From: Cupriavidus basilensis
GTDB lineage: Bacteria; Pseudomonadota; Gammaproteobacteria; Burkholderiales; Burkholderiaceae
Assembly: GCF_000832305.1 (NCBI RefSeq)
Contig: NZ_CP010537.1
Span: 1,488,001 to 1,552,000, forward strand
Length of the DNA stretch: 64,000 nucleotides
Reading direction: 5' to 3'
Shown one piece after another: positions 28,723 to 39,000 of this stretch. The position numbers and the translations under genes were made by a program. Position 1 is the first letter of the stretch. Every line of letters starts with the position of its first letter. The notes beneath the pieces are model-generated. The model worked only from the letters and a program-made list of their open reading frames with translations. It made no database searches and was not told the origin of the DNA.

Positions 28723-29826
28723 TCATGCCGTGCCCGCCGGGCGCGGCATGTCCTCCACGCGCCAGTAGCGCCGCTGCGAGCGCAGCGCAAAGCGCGCCCG
28801 GTAGCTCGACATCGACATCCCCGTTGCCCGCAGGAACAGCCGCCCGAACGCCGCCGCGTCACTGTAGCCGCAGGCTTCGGCCACCGCTTGCGAGCCATGC
28901 AGGGTCACCTCCAGCAGGGTCTTGGCGCGCTCCACGCGCAGCCCGTGCAGGTATTCCAGCGGCGTCATGCCGCTGACCTGCCGGAAATGCCGCAGCAAGG
29001 TCCGCTCGCTCACGGCCGCCGCCTGCGCCACCAGCGCCAGCCGGTACGGCGTATCCGCATTGGCCTGCAGCCAGCGCATGGCGCGGTAGACGGGGCTGTC
29101 GGCGGTCTTGCTGAGCCAGCGTTGCGACACCAGCTCTGGCGTGAGCTGCTGGCGCTCGGCCTGGTACAGCAGCATGCGCGAGCAGGTCTGCGCCAGGTCG
29201 GGGTCATGCAGGTGCCCCAGCACGCGCAGCATGAACTCCGTCTGCAGCGCCGGCGCCACGCAGCCAAACACGCGCTGGTGCAAGCCCATCGGCTCGCTCG
29301 CGGAAAAATCGCAGCGCGCATAGCGCTGGCTCATCCAGCTCTGGAAGGTCCACGGTGCGCCCATGCGCGCGCCATCGAGCAGGCCAAGCTCCGCGGGAAA
29401 GGCGATGCCGCTCGCGCCCGCCGCGATCCATCCGCCCGCCTGTGCGTGCCGCTCCAGCAAGCGCAGCGCCTGGCCGGCGCCGCCCAGGATCTCGCCCAGG
29501 TGCGGCGCATTGCGCGCAAGCACACCCGGCACCACCACCAGCGCATTGCCGTCTTCCGTGGCGCGCCGCCGCCGCGCGGGCTCCAGCCCCAGGGCGGGCA
29601 GGGCCAGCGCGCGGCCTGACGGGCCAATCACGGTCCAGCTCAGGTCGCGGTCCGCATCCGGGCGTTGCAGCCGGGCCACCCCGGCTGCGGCGCGCAGCAC
29701 ATCCAGCGCGCCGAACAGCATGCCGGGCATGGCCTCGGGCAGCCACAGCAAGCGCACGTGCAGCGGCACGGGGCGCTTGGCGGAGGGCGGCTCGGGCAGG
29801 GCGGTGGTGGCAGAAGAGGGAGGCAT
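28723..29826 (-). CDS. GlxA-family AraC regulator with DJ-1/PfpI domain
   Basis: The 367-residue regulator joins an N-terminal DJ-1/PfpI-like domain (about 25-195, from VRLLWLPEAMPGMLFGALDVLRAA) to a C-terminal AraC double helix-turn-helix (about 235-345), including LALVAQAAAVSERTLLRHFRQVSGMTPLEYLHGLRVERAKTLL and EACGYSDAAAFGRLFLRATG. The start at 29826 is the first ATG in frame; a TTG at 29880 is possible. Divergent from the carboxypeptidase pair, it may regulate it. Confidence 0.88.
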   Translation of the reverse strand: MPPSSATTALPEPPSAKRPVPLHVRLLWLPEAMPGMLFGALDVLRAAAGVARLQRPDADRDLSWTVIGPSGRALALPALGLEPARRRRATEDGNALVVVPGVLARNAPHLGEILGGAGQALRLLERHAQAGGWIAAGASGIAFPAELGLLDGARMGAPWTFQSWMSQRYARCDFSASEPMGLHQRVFGCVAPALQTEFMLRVLGHLHDPDLAQTCSRMLLYQAERQQLTPELVSQRWLSKTADSPVYRAMRWLQANADTPYRLALVAQAAAVSERTLLRHFRQVSGMTPLEYLHGLRVERAKTLLEVTLHGSQAVAEACGYSDAAAFGRLFLRATGMSMSSYRARFALRSQRRYWRVEDMPRPAGTA

Positions 29827-29948
29827 GGCGGGATCGGCATTCCAATTGGCGGGATTGATCCTACCTTGCCACGCCCGCAAGGGCTAGCATCGTCGCTCGG
29901 CGAACCACCGCCCTAACCACAATAACCAAGCAAGCCACAGGAGACTTC

Positions 29949-31208
29949 ATGCAGCCATCCCTGCGCCGACTCACCCAAACCGCCGTGGCAGCGCTCGCGC
30001 TGGCCTTCGGCGCAGCCGGCAGCGCACGCGCCGCGGACACGCAACTGCTGGACGCCGCCCGCGCGGCCGAGCCCGCGTTGATCCAGTCGCTCAAGGACAT
30101 GGTGTCGATCGAGTCCGGCAGCACCAATGCCGCCGGCCTGGCGCAAATGGCCAGTTTCACGGAAGCACGCCTCAAGGCGCTGGGCGCGGCCACCGAGCGC
30201 ATCGCCGTGACGCAAGGCCCCGGCACCATGGTCAAGGGCACGCTCACCGGCACCGGCAAGCGCCGCATCATGCTGATCGCGCATATGGACACGGTCTACG
30301 GCCCCAACACGCTGGCCACCCAGCCGATCAAGCTGGACGGCAACCGCCTGTACGGCCCCGGCATCGCCGACGACAAGGGCGGCATCGCGGTCATCCTGCA
30401 TGCGCTGGCCATCCTGCAGGCAGCCGGGTGGAAGGACTATGCGCAGATCACCGTGCTGTTCAACCCGGATGAGGAAGTGGGCTCGCTGGGTTCCGGCGAC
30501 ACCATCGCCAAGCTCGCGGAGCAGCACGACGTGGTGCTGTCCTGCGAGCCGTCCGCGGGCTCGGTCGTCATGAAAGGCCAGCCGCTGCTGCTGGCCGCGG
30601 CCGGCGTCGCCACGGCCACGCTGGATGTGAAGGGCCGCGCCGCGCATGCGGGCGCCGCGCCCGAGCTGGGCCGCAACGCGCTCTATGAACTTTCGTACCA
30701 GATGCTGCAAACGCGTGAAGTGGCCAAGGACGTGCCGGGCGCCGCGCTGATCTGGACCCAGGCCAACACCAACGGCCCGCTGAACCAGATCACCGAAAAA
30801 GCCAGCGCCGTGGGCGACGTGCGCCTGACCCAGCCCGACGCGCAGGACAAGCTGCAGGCCGCGTTGCAAGCCAAGGTCAGCGCAAGCAAGCTGGTCCCTG
30901 ACACCGAAACCACGGTCAAAGTCATCTCCGGGCGTCCGCCCTACGTGAGCGATGCGCGCAGCCGCGCGCTGGCGGCAAAGGCCCAGGCGATCTACAAGGA
31001 GATCGACCGCGAGCTGACGCTGGTGCCGCAGACCGGGGGCGGCACCGACGCCGGCTTCGCCGTGCGTTCGGGCAAGGCCACGGTGCTGGAGAGCTTCGGC
31101 CTGGCGGGCTTCGGATACCACGCCCGCGACGAGTACATCGAGATCGATTCCATCGTGCCGCGGCTCTACCTGATGTCGCGCATCCTGCAGGAAATCGGGC
31201 GCAACTAA
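29949..31208 (+). CDS. periplasmic glutamate carboxypeptidase (M20, CPG2-like), copy 1
   Basis: The 419-residue M20 metallopeptidase has a signal peptide ending near ARA-ADTQ and the two-zinc site His112 (AHMD), Asp141 (IADDKGG), the Glu175/Glu176 pair (NPDEEVGS), Glu200 and His391 (GYHARDEY). The first ligands fall at the numbers I recall for Pseudomonas carboxypeptidase G2, which removes glutamate from folates and related N-acyl glutamates. An AGGAG site lies about 6 bases before the ATG. A second copy follows 115 bases downstream. Confidence 0.9.
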   Translation: MQPSLRRLTQTAVAALALAFGAAGSARAADTQLLDAARAAEPALIQSLKDMVSIESGSTNAAGLAQMASFTEARLKALGAATERIAVTQGPGTMVKGTLTGTGKRRIMLIAHMDTVYGPNTLATQPIKLDGNRLYGPGIADDKGGIAVILHALAILQAAGWKDYAQITVLFNPDEEVGSLGSGDTIAKLAEQHDVVLSCEPSAGSVVMKGQPLLLAAAGVATATLDVKGRAAHAGAAPELGRNALYELSYQMLQTREVAKDVPGAALIWTQANTNGPLNQITEKASAVGDVRLTQPDAQDKLQAALQAKVSASKLVPDTETTVKVISGRPPYVSDARSRALAAKAQAIYKEIDRELTLVPQTGGGTDAGFAVRSGKATVLESFGLAGFGYHARDEYIEIDSIVPRLYLMSRILQEIGRN

Positions 31209-31323
31209 GGCGCTGCGGCGCGGGCGGAAGCGCCCTTGCGCAGCCGCCCGCGCCCGCGCTAGCATCGCCCGGCAGGCCTCCCGGCTTGCCTTTACAACGA
31301 CCCAATCCTTCACAGGAGACACC

Positions 31324-32586
31324 ATGCATCCTTCCCTGCGCCGGCTGACCCAGGCTGCCATCGCCACCCTGATCCTCGCCACCGGCGGCGCCCAGGCCGC
31401 CCAGGCCGCCGACAGCCAATTGCTGGCCGCCGCTCGCACCGCGGAGCCCGCGGTGATCCAGTCGCTCAAGGAGATGGTGTCGATCGAGTCAGGCAGCGCC
31501 AACGCGGCGGGCCTGGCGCAGATGGCCAGCTACACCGAAGGCCGGCTGGCGGCGCTGGGCGCCCGCACCGAGCGCATCGCGGTCACCAAGGGCCCCGGCA
31601 CCATGGTCAAGGGCACGCTGACCGGCACGGGCAAGCGCCGCATCATGCTGATCGCGCATATGGATACGGTCTATCCGGCCAACATACTGGCAACGCAGCC
31701 CATCAAGCAAGACGGCAACCGGCTCTACGGCCCCGGCATCGCCGACGACAAAGGCGGCATCGCGGTGATCCTGCATGCGCTGGCCATCCTCAAGGCGGCC
31801 GGCTGGAACGACTATGCCGAGCTGACGGTACTGTTCAATCCCGACGAGGAAGTTGGCTCCATCGGCTCCGGCGAGACCATCGCCAGACTGGCCGACCAGC
31901 ACGACGTCGTGCTGTCGTTCGAGCCGACCGCCGCCAAGGCCGTGGTCAAGACCGAGGCCCTGCTGATGGGCGCCAGCGGCACGGCAACCGCCGTCATGGA
32001 AGTGAAGGGGCGCGCCTCGCACGCCGGCGCCGCGCCGGAGCTGGGCCGCAATGCGCTGATCGAGCTGGCCTACCAGCTGCAGCAAACGCGCGACGTGACC
32101 AAATCCGTGCCGGGCACCCAGCTCAACTGGACCACCGCGCAGGCCGGCGAGGTCCGCAACCAGATACCCGAGCATGCCACCGCCATCGGCGACGTGCGCA
32201 CCACGGTCAAGGACGGTGCCGGCAAGCTGCAGGCCGCGCTGCAAAAGAAGGTGGACGAAGGCAAGCTCGTCCCCGACACGCAAACCACCGTGACCATGGA
32301 AACCGGCCGGCCGCCGTTTGTCGCCAACGCGCGCGGGCGCGAACTGGCGCACCGCGCGCAAGCCATCTACGCCGAGCTCGACGGCCGCCAGCTGGCACTG
32401 GCCGAAGGCACCGGCGGCGCCACCGACGCGGGCTTCGCCGGGCGCTCCGGCAAGGCGGTGGTCGTGGAGAGCTTCGGCCTGGCGGGCTTCGGATACCACG
32501 CGCGCGATGAGTACATCGAGATCGATTCCATCGTGCCGCGCCTCTACCTGCTCACGCGCATCCTGCAGGAAATCGGGCGTAGCTGA
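31324..32586 (+). CDS. periplasmic glutamate carboxypeptidase (M20, CPG2-like), copy 2
   Basis: The 420-residue product is a close paralogue of the preceding gene, with long identical stretches by eye and the same order of zinc ligands (HMD, ADDKGG, NPDEEVGS, FEPT, YHARDEY). It has its own signal peptide ending near AQA-ADSQ and an AGGAG site. The central barrel and dimerisation regions vary most, for example around 200-215 and 240-270, so the copies may differ in acyl-group preference. Confidence 0.9.
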   Translation: MHPSLRRLTQAAIATLILATGGAQAAQAADSQLLAAARTAEPAVIQSLKEMVSIESGSANAAGLAQMASYTEGRLAALGARTERIAVTKGPGTMVKGTLTGTGKRRIMLIAHMDTVYPANILATQPIKQDGNRLYGPGIADDKGGIAVILHALAILKAAGWNDYAELTVLFNPDEEVGSIGSGETIARLADQHDVVLSFEPTAAKAVVKTEALLMGASGTATAVMEVKGRASHAGAAPELGRNALIELAYQLQQTRDVTKSVPGTQLNWTTAQAGEVRNQIPEHATAIGDVRTTVKDGAGKLQAALQKKVDEGKLVPDTQTTVTMETGRPPFVANARGRELAHRAQAIYAELDGRQLALAEGTGGATDAGFAGRSGKAVVVESFGLAGFGYHARDEYIEIDSIVPRLYLLTRILQEIGRS

Positions 32587-32722
32587 CGCCGCGCCCGGCT
32601 TGCGCGCTAAAGGATCGCGTCCATCTGCCGTTAATGAGGGTTGTCGGAGATAGTCTGAATTCCGTTCTTAGTGAAATGTATCTATTCTGATAATTCCTAT
32701 TGATTCAGGCGCCTAGGGCTAG

Positions 32723-32765
32723 GATTAGGATTGGGATTAGGAATGTCTTAATCCTAGTCCTAATC
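32723..32765 (+). repeat. strong hairpin in cdiA upstream region
   Basis: The 513-base gap 32587-33099 upstream of cdiA holds no gene. GATTAGGATTGGGATTA (32723-32739) and 32749-32765 pair over 17 bases with only two G-U wobbles around a 9-base loop, and partly complementary GGGCTAGG/CCCAATCCC-type sequence extends the stem. There is no T-tract, so it may be an mRNA leader structure, a rho-dependent stop for the carboxypeptidases or a mobile repeat. Confidence 0.6.
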
Positions 32766-33099
32766 TTAGTCCCAATCCCAGGCATTGCCTTTTATCCCGG
32801 CGCTAATAACACGCCGCGCGTCTGTTTTTCAATCCCCCTTCAGTAGGCCGAGGCGCGCCCTGCGCTGCCAAATCTCCCGCAACCCCGCTTGCAGCCGTCG
32901 ATTGGCGGTGAGTGGCGGTGCGCAATTTCTGCTCTTGTGCGCTCGCAATACCCCTTTGTTCGTACTTGTCCGATTGACTGCATTGCCATCGTCATTAAAT
33001 ATTGTCAATACATTCAAAGAGGATGACGGTTGTCGCCAGTCATTCCGGCAAGGGTGCCAGTCATCAGAAAAGCACCGCAAATCCAGGGTCTATCCAATC

Positions 33100-36000
33100 A
33101 TGAACAAGGGCAATTTCCGCCTGGTCTACAGCAGGCATCGCGGGATGCTGGTCGCCGTCGAAGAGTCGGCCGTCAGCATCGGAAAAGGACAGCAAGGCGG
33201 CGCACGCGCGCAACGGCGCAGCCGCCGGGCGGGGCAAGGCCCGGCGCCCGTCGCATCGATGGTGGCCGCGCTGCCTGCCATGCCGCGCACGCGCTTTGCT
33301 TCGTTGGCCTCAACTGCCTCGTTTGCCTCGTTGACCTCGATTGCCCTGCTTGGGCTGGCCGCCCCTGCCACTGCCCAGATCGTGGCGGACCCCAATGCCG
33401 GCGCCAATCGTCCCGGCGTGATCCAGACCAGCAACGGCCTTGCGCAAGTCAACATCACGCGGCCCTCGGGCGCGGGCGTATCCACCAACGCCTACACCCA
33501 GTTCGACGTGGCCAGGGGCGGCGCGATCCTCAACAACTCGCCCACCATCGTCTCGACCCAGCAAGCCGGCTTCGTCAACGGCAACCCCAACCTGCTGCCG
33601 GGCCAGAACGCGCGCATCATCGTCAACCAGGTCACCAGCGCGCTGCCCAGCCAGTTGCGCGGCTACCTGGAAGTGGCTGGTGCCCGGGCCGAAGTGGTGG
33701 TGGCCAACCCCAACGGCATCATGGTGGACGGTGGTGGCTTCATCAACACCAGCCGCGCCACGCTGACCACCGGCGTGCCCGTGTACGGCGGCACCGGCAG
33801 CCTCGACGCCTTTCGCGTCACCGGCGGCCAGATCTCGGTGCAGGGCGCCGGGCTGAACGCCAGCAACGTCGATCAGGCAGACCTGATCGCCCGCAGCGTC
33901 ACCGCCAACGCGGCCATCTATGCCAACAACCTCAACGTCATCGCCGGCGCCAGCCAGGTAGACCGCGCCACGCTGGCCGCCACGCCCATTGCCGGGACAG
34001 CGCCCGCCCCCGGCATCGGCATCGATGTGAGCCAGCTAGGCGGCATGTACGCCAACAAGATCCTGCTGGTCGGCACCGAGGCTGGCGTGGGCGTGAGCAA
34101 CCGCGGCGTGCTGGCCGCGCAGGCCGGCGACCTGACGCTCAGCGCGCAAGGCCGGCTGGAACTCGCCGGCAAGACCAGCGCCAGCGGCAACCTCGCCATC
34201 ACCGCGCGCGGCGGCGTGGAGAACAGCGGCACCACCTACGGCGCACAGGCGGTTTCGCTCGATACCGCGGGCGCACTCGGCAACAGCGGCACGCTGGCGG
34301 CGCAGCAAGGCTTGCGCGTCAACGCGGGCAGCGTGCTCTCCAGCGGCACGATGGGCGCGGGCGTCAATGGCGACGGCACGATCGGCCAGCAGGCGGACCT
34401 GAGCGTGGTGGCGGCCGGCACGCTGTCGGCCAGCGGCAAGCACCTTGCGGGCGGCAATGCCAGCCTGCAGGGCGCGGCGCTGCAGCTCGCCGGCAGCCAG
34501 AACGCGGCGCTGGGCAACCTCAGCCTCGCCGCCGGCGCGGGCGACATCAACCTGAGCGGCGCCAGCAGCCAGGCGGGCGGGGCGCTAAGCGCCAATGCCA
34601 GCGGGGCGCTCGTCAATGACCGGGGGGAGTTGAGCAGCCAGGGCACCACCACCATCACCGCCGGCAGCGTCTCCAACCAGGGCGGACGGATGCTGGCGCA
34701 AGGCGCAGCCACGCTGCAGTCAGCCGGTGCCGTCAACAATCAGCAAGGCGAGTTGCAGGCAGGCGGCGCGCTCGCCGTCAACGCCGGCTCGCTCGACAAC
34801 GCCACGGGCCGCATCGAAGGCGATCTGGTCGGCATCCGCACGGCGGGCGGCCTGGCCAACCGCGGCGGGGCCATCAACCAGTTCGGCAAGGCCGACACCG
34901 GCATCAGCGCGGGTGGCGTCCTGGACAACACCTCGGGCACGCTGGCCACCAACGGCAAGAACCTGACGGTGGACGCGCAATCGCTGTCCAACGACAGCGG
35001 CCACGTCGCGCACGCGGGCGACGGCACGCTGGCCGTGACCAGCCGGGGCGCGCTGGGCAATGCCGCGGGCACCATCCAGAGCAACGGCGCGCTGGACCTG
35101 CGGGCCGCCGGCGCGGTGGCCAACACGGCCGGCCGGATCGAAGCCGCTGGCACGCACGGCGCACTGTCGCTTGCCGGTGCCAGCGTGGACAACACCGCGG
35201 GGCGCATCGTCAATGCGGGCGACGGCCTGACCCGGGTCCAGGCGCAGCAAGCCTTGGTCAACGCCAATGCGGGCCGGATCGGCGGCAACGGCAAGGTGGA
35301 ACTGGCGGCCGGCACGCTTTCCAATCATGCGCAGATCACCGCCAAGGGCGCTGCCAGCCTGGATGCACAGTCGCTGGACAACGGCCAGGGCAGCATCACG
35401 GCGGGCGAAGCGCTCACGGCCACTGTGGCGGGCGCGGCCAGCAATCGCCAGGGCACCCTGTCCGGTGGCGTGGTCGAGCTGTCGGCGGCGTCGCTGGACA
35501 ACGCCACCGGCCGCATCGAAGGCGACCAGGTTGGCATCCGCACCACGGGCAATTTGTCCAACAGCGGCGGCGCCATCAACCAGTTCGGCAAGGCCGACAC
35601 TAGCATCAACGCGGGTGGCGCCTTCGACAACACTACGGGCACGCTGGCCACCAACGGCAAAAACCTGACCGTGGACGCGCAGTCGCTGGCCAATGACGGC
35701 GGGCGCATCGCGCACGCAGGAGACGGCACCCTGGCGCTGACGAGCCGGGGCGCGCTGGGCAATACAGCCGGCGCCATCCAGGGCAACGGCACACTCGCCG
35801 TGCAGGCGGCCTCGCTGGACAACACCCGGGGCAACCTGTCCGCGCAAGGCGCCGCCAGTGTCACCACGGCCGCAGGCCTGGTCAACCGCCAGGGCACGCT
35901 CTACGGCCAGTCCGGCCTGTCGCTCAGCAGCCAGGGCCAGGTGGACAACACCGGCGGCACGGCGCAGACCAGCGGCGATTTGGCGGTCGCAGCCGCTGGC

Positions 36001-39000
36001 GCGCTGAACAACGCCGGCGGCACGTTCACCGCCAACGGCGCGCACGGCAAGGCCACCGTCTCCGCATCCGGCATCGACAACCGCGGCGGGCGCCTTGCCA
36101 ACGCGGGCGACGGCGCCACCGCCATCACCGCCGCCGGCACGCTGGACAACACCGGCGGCACGCTCGGCGGCAACGGCGACGTGGCCCTCGCCGCCACCGA
36201 TCTCGCCAACGCCAGCGGCGCGCAGATCGCCGCGGCCGGCGCGCTCACGCTGGGCGTGACCCGCAGCGTGGACAATCGCAGCGGCAGGATCTACGGCGCC
36301 AAGGGCCTGACCCTCAACCAGGCCGGCACCACGCTCGCCAATGAAGGCGGCAACGTGCTTGGCGGCGCCAACGTGCAGCTCACCCTGGCATCCATGACAA
36401 ACCAGGGTGGCGCGGTACGCGCCAACCAGGACGTGGGCGTATCCAGCCTCGGCGGCACCGTCAGCGGCAGCGGCGAGATGACGGCGGGGCGCAACCTGAC
36501 GCTCAACGTGGCGGGCGACTATCTCAACGACGCCTCCAACAAGCTGCGCGCCGACGGCGACCTGCAACTCCGTGCCAGCGGCGCGGTAACCAACACCGGC
36601 ACGCTGGCGGCCGGCGGCAGCCTGGCCGTGCGTGGCGCCAATGTGAACAACGCCGCCGGCGCCGGCATCAACTCGCAGGCCACCACCGTGCAGGCCGACG
36701 GCACCATCACCAACGCCGGACGCATCGAAGGCAATGCCGTCAACACCAGCAGCGGCGCACTGGCCAACACCGGCGCCGTGATCGGCAACACCGTGCAGGT
36801 GCAGGCCGCCGACGTGAGCAACACCGGCCCGGCCGCCGTCATCGCCGCCGCGCAGGACCTCAAGATCCATGCTTCAAACGCCGTCTCCAACCTGGACGGC
36901 GCGCTGATCTACAGCGCCGGCAACCTGCAGATCGCCCGCGACGGCACGCGCGACCCGGGCACCGGCATGCTGGCCAACCAGGTTGGCGTGCTCAACAACC
37001 GCTCGGCAACGATCGAGGCGGACGGCGACATCGACATCGCCGCGCGCACGGTCAACAACACGCGCACCAGCATCGTGACGGAGGCGGGCACGCCGCAGAC
37101 CACGACGACGCAGACGCTCTCGCTCTGGCTCGCCGGGCTGGGTGACGGAGAAACCAATGGCCACCTGAGTGCCACGTTCCCCGGATGGGCCTGGCGCACT
37201 ACGGCGGCAAGCATCAGCGGGGACATGGTCAACGCACTGCGCGCCCCGGTCACCCTGGAAGTGCCAAAGTCCAACGTGGTCAATCTCAATACCACGGCCA
37301 AGACGCTGTCCTTCACGCAGCCGCCCTTCGAGACCTACGGCGGCTACAACGGCCCGATCTGCAACGATAACGGCTGCACCGGCGGAGACGGCCCGGGCGG
37401 GCGCCCGTTTGCCACCAACCCCACCCAGTACTACCAGGACATCCAGGACACCGGCACCACCTACAGGATCACCTTCTGGCCAGACTGGGATCCCGCCAAG
37501 CACATGCGCCCGGATCAGGTGCGCGTGCGCTACGACCTCGGCCCGGACGTTCACGACTACAGCGAGACTTCCCGCACCACCGTCACCACTGTTGCCACCG
37601 ACCGCCTGGTCAGCGCCACCGCGGCAGCCCGGGTCCAGGCCCAGGGCTCGATCCGCATCAACAGCGACGGCGGCAACGTCCTGAACCAGTCGTCCATCAT
37701 GGCCGCTGGCGGCAACCTGTCCCGGCGCGCCGCCGGCGGCGCGATACAGGACGTCGGCACGGTGCTCCAGCAGACGGTCAGCACCACCGACACCTCCACC
37801 TTCTACTGGCACCAGAAATCCGGCGGCAACAGCGATGAGCAAACGGTGCCGTATCCGACCACGCCCCAGGCACCCACCACGGTAGCCGCGCTGCCGGCCC
37901 TTGCCACCGCCAACCAGGCGGTGCAGACCAGCGCGCAGGACATCACCGTGGGCTCCGTCAACCGCGTCGGCCAGACCGTCACCGGCAGCGGCGTGGCGGG
38001 CGGCAGCGCCTCCGGCACGCAGCTTGACAGCCTCGCGGGCACGGCCGGCGCCGCGCCAACCCTCGGCGCCGGCCCCGTCGCGGCCGCCACCGGCGCCACC
38101 AACCGCCTGCAGACGCTCGGCACCGCCGCCGGCGGCATCCCCAACCTGACGCTGCCCGCCAACGGCCTGTTCACGCTGCGCCCGGCCCCGGCCACGCCCT
38201 ACCTGATCGAGACCGACTCACGCTTCACCCAGTACAAGACCTTCCTCTCCAGCGATTACATGCTGGGCGCGCTCGGCCTGGACCCGCAGCAGGTGCAAAA
38301 GCGCCTCGGCGACGGCTTCTATGAAGAAAAGCTCGTCCGCGACCAGGTCACGGCACTGACCGGCCGCACCTTCCTGGCCGGCTACACCGACCAGATGAAG
38401 GAATACCAGGCCCTGATGAACAGCGGCGTGACCTACGCCAAATCCTTCGGCCTGTCCCCCGGCGTCGGCCTGTCCGACGACCAGATGCGCCAGCTCACCA
38501 CCGACATGGTCTGGCTGGTAGCGCAAGACGTGACGCTGCCCGACGGCACGCATCAATCGGTGCTGGTGCCCAAGGTCTACCTGGTGCAGTCCAACGCCGT
38601 CGACCTCAACAGCACCGGCGCGCTCGTCACCGGCAACAGCGTCGCGCTCAATGCCACCGGCAACGTCAACAACAGCGGCCGCATCGTTGGCGACGTCGCC
38701 ACGCAGGTGCTCGGCAACAACATCGTCAACCGCGGCGCCATTGGCGACACCACCGGCACCACCGTGGTCCAGGCCCTGCAGGACGTGCGCAACCTGGGCG
38801 GGCGCATCGGCGGCCAGGACGTCCTGGTGCAAGCCGGGCGCGATGTGGTCAACGAAACGCAGACCGTCACGGAAGTCCGCACCATCGGCCCCAACGGCTA
38901 CAGCGCGGGTGCCACGGGCGTGGCCGCGGTGGCGGCCATTTCGGCCGCCGGCAACGCCGTGGTGCTGGCCGGGCGCGACGTCACCCTCAGCGGCGCCGTG

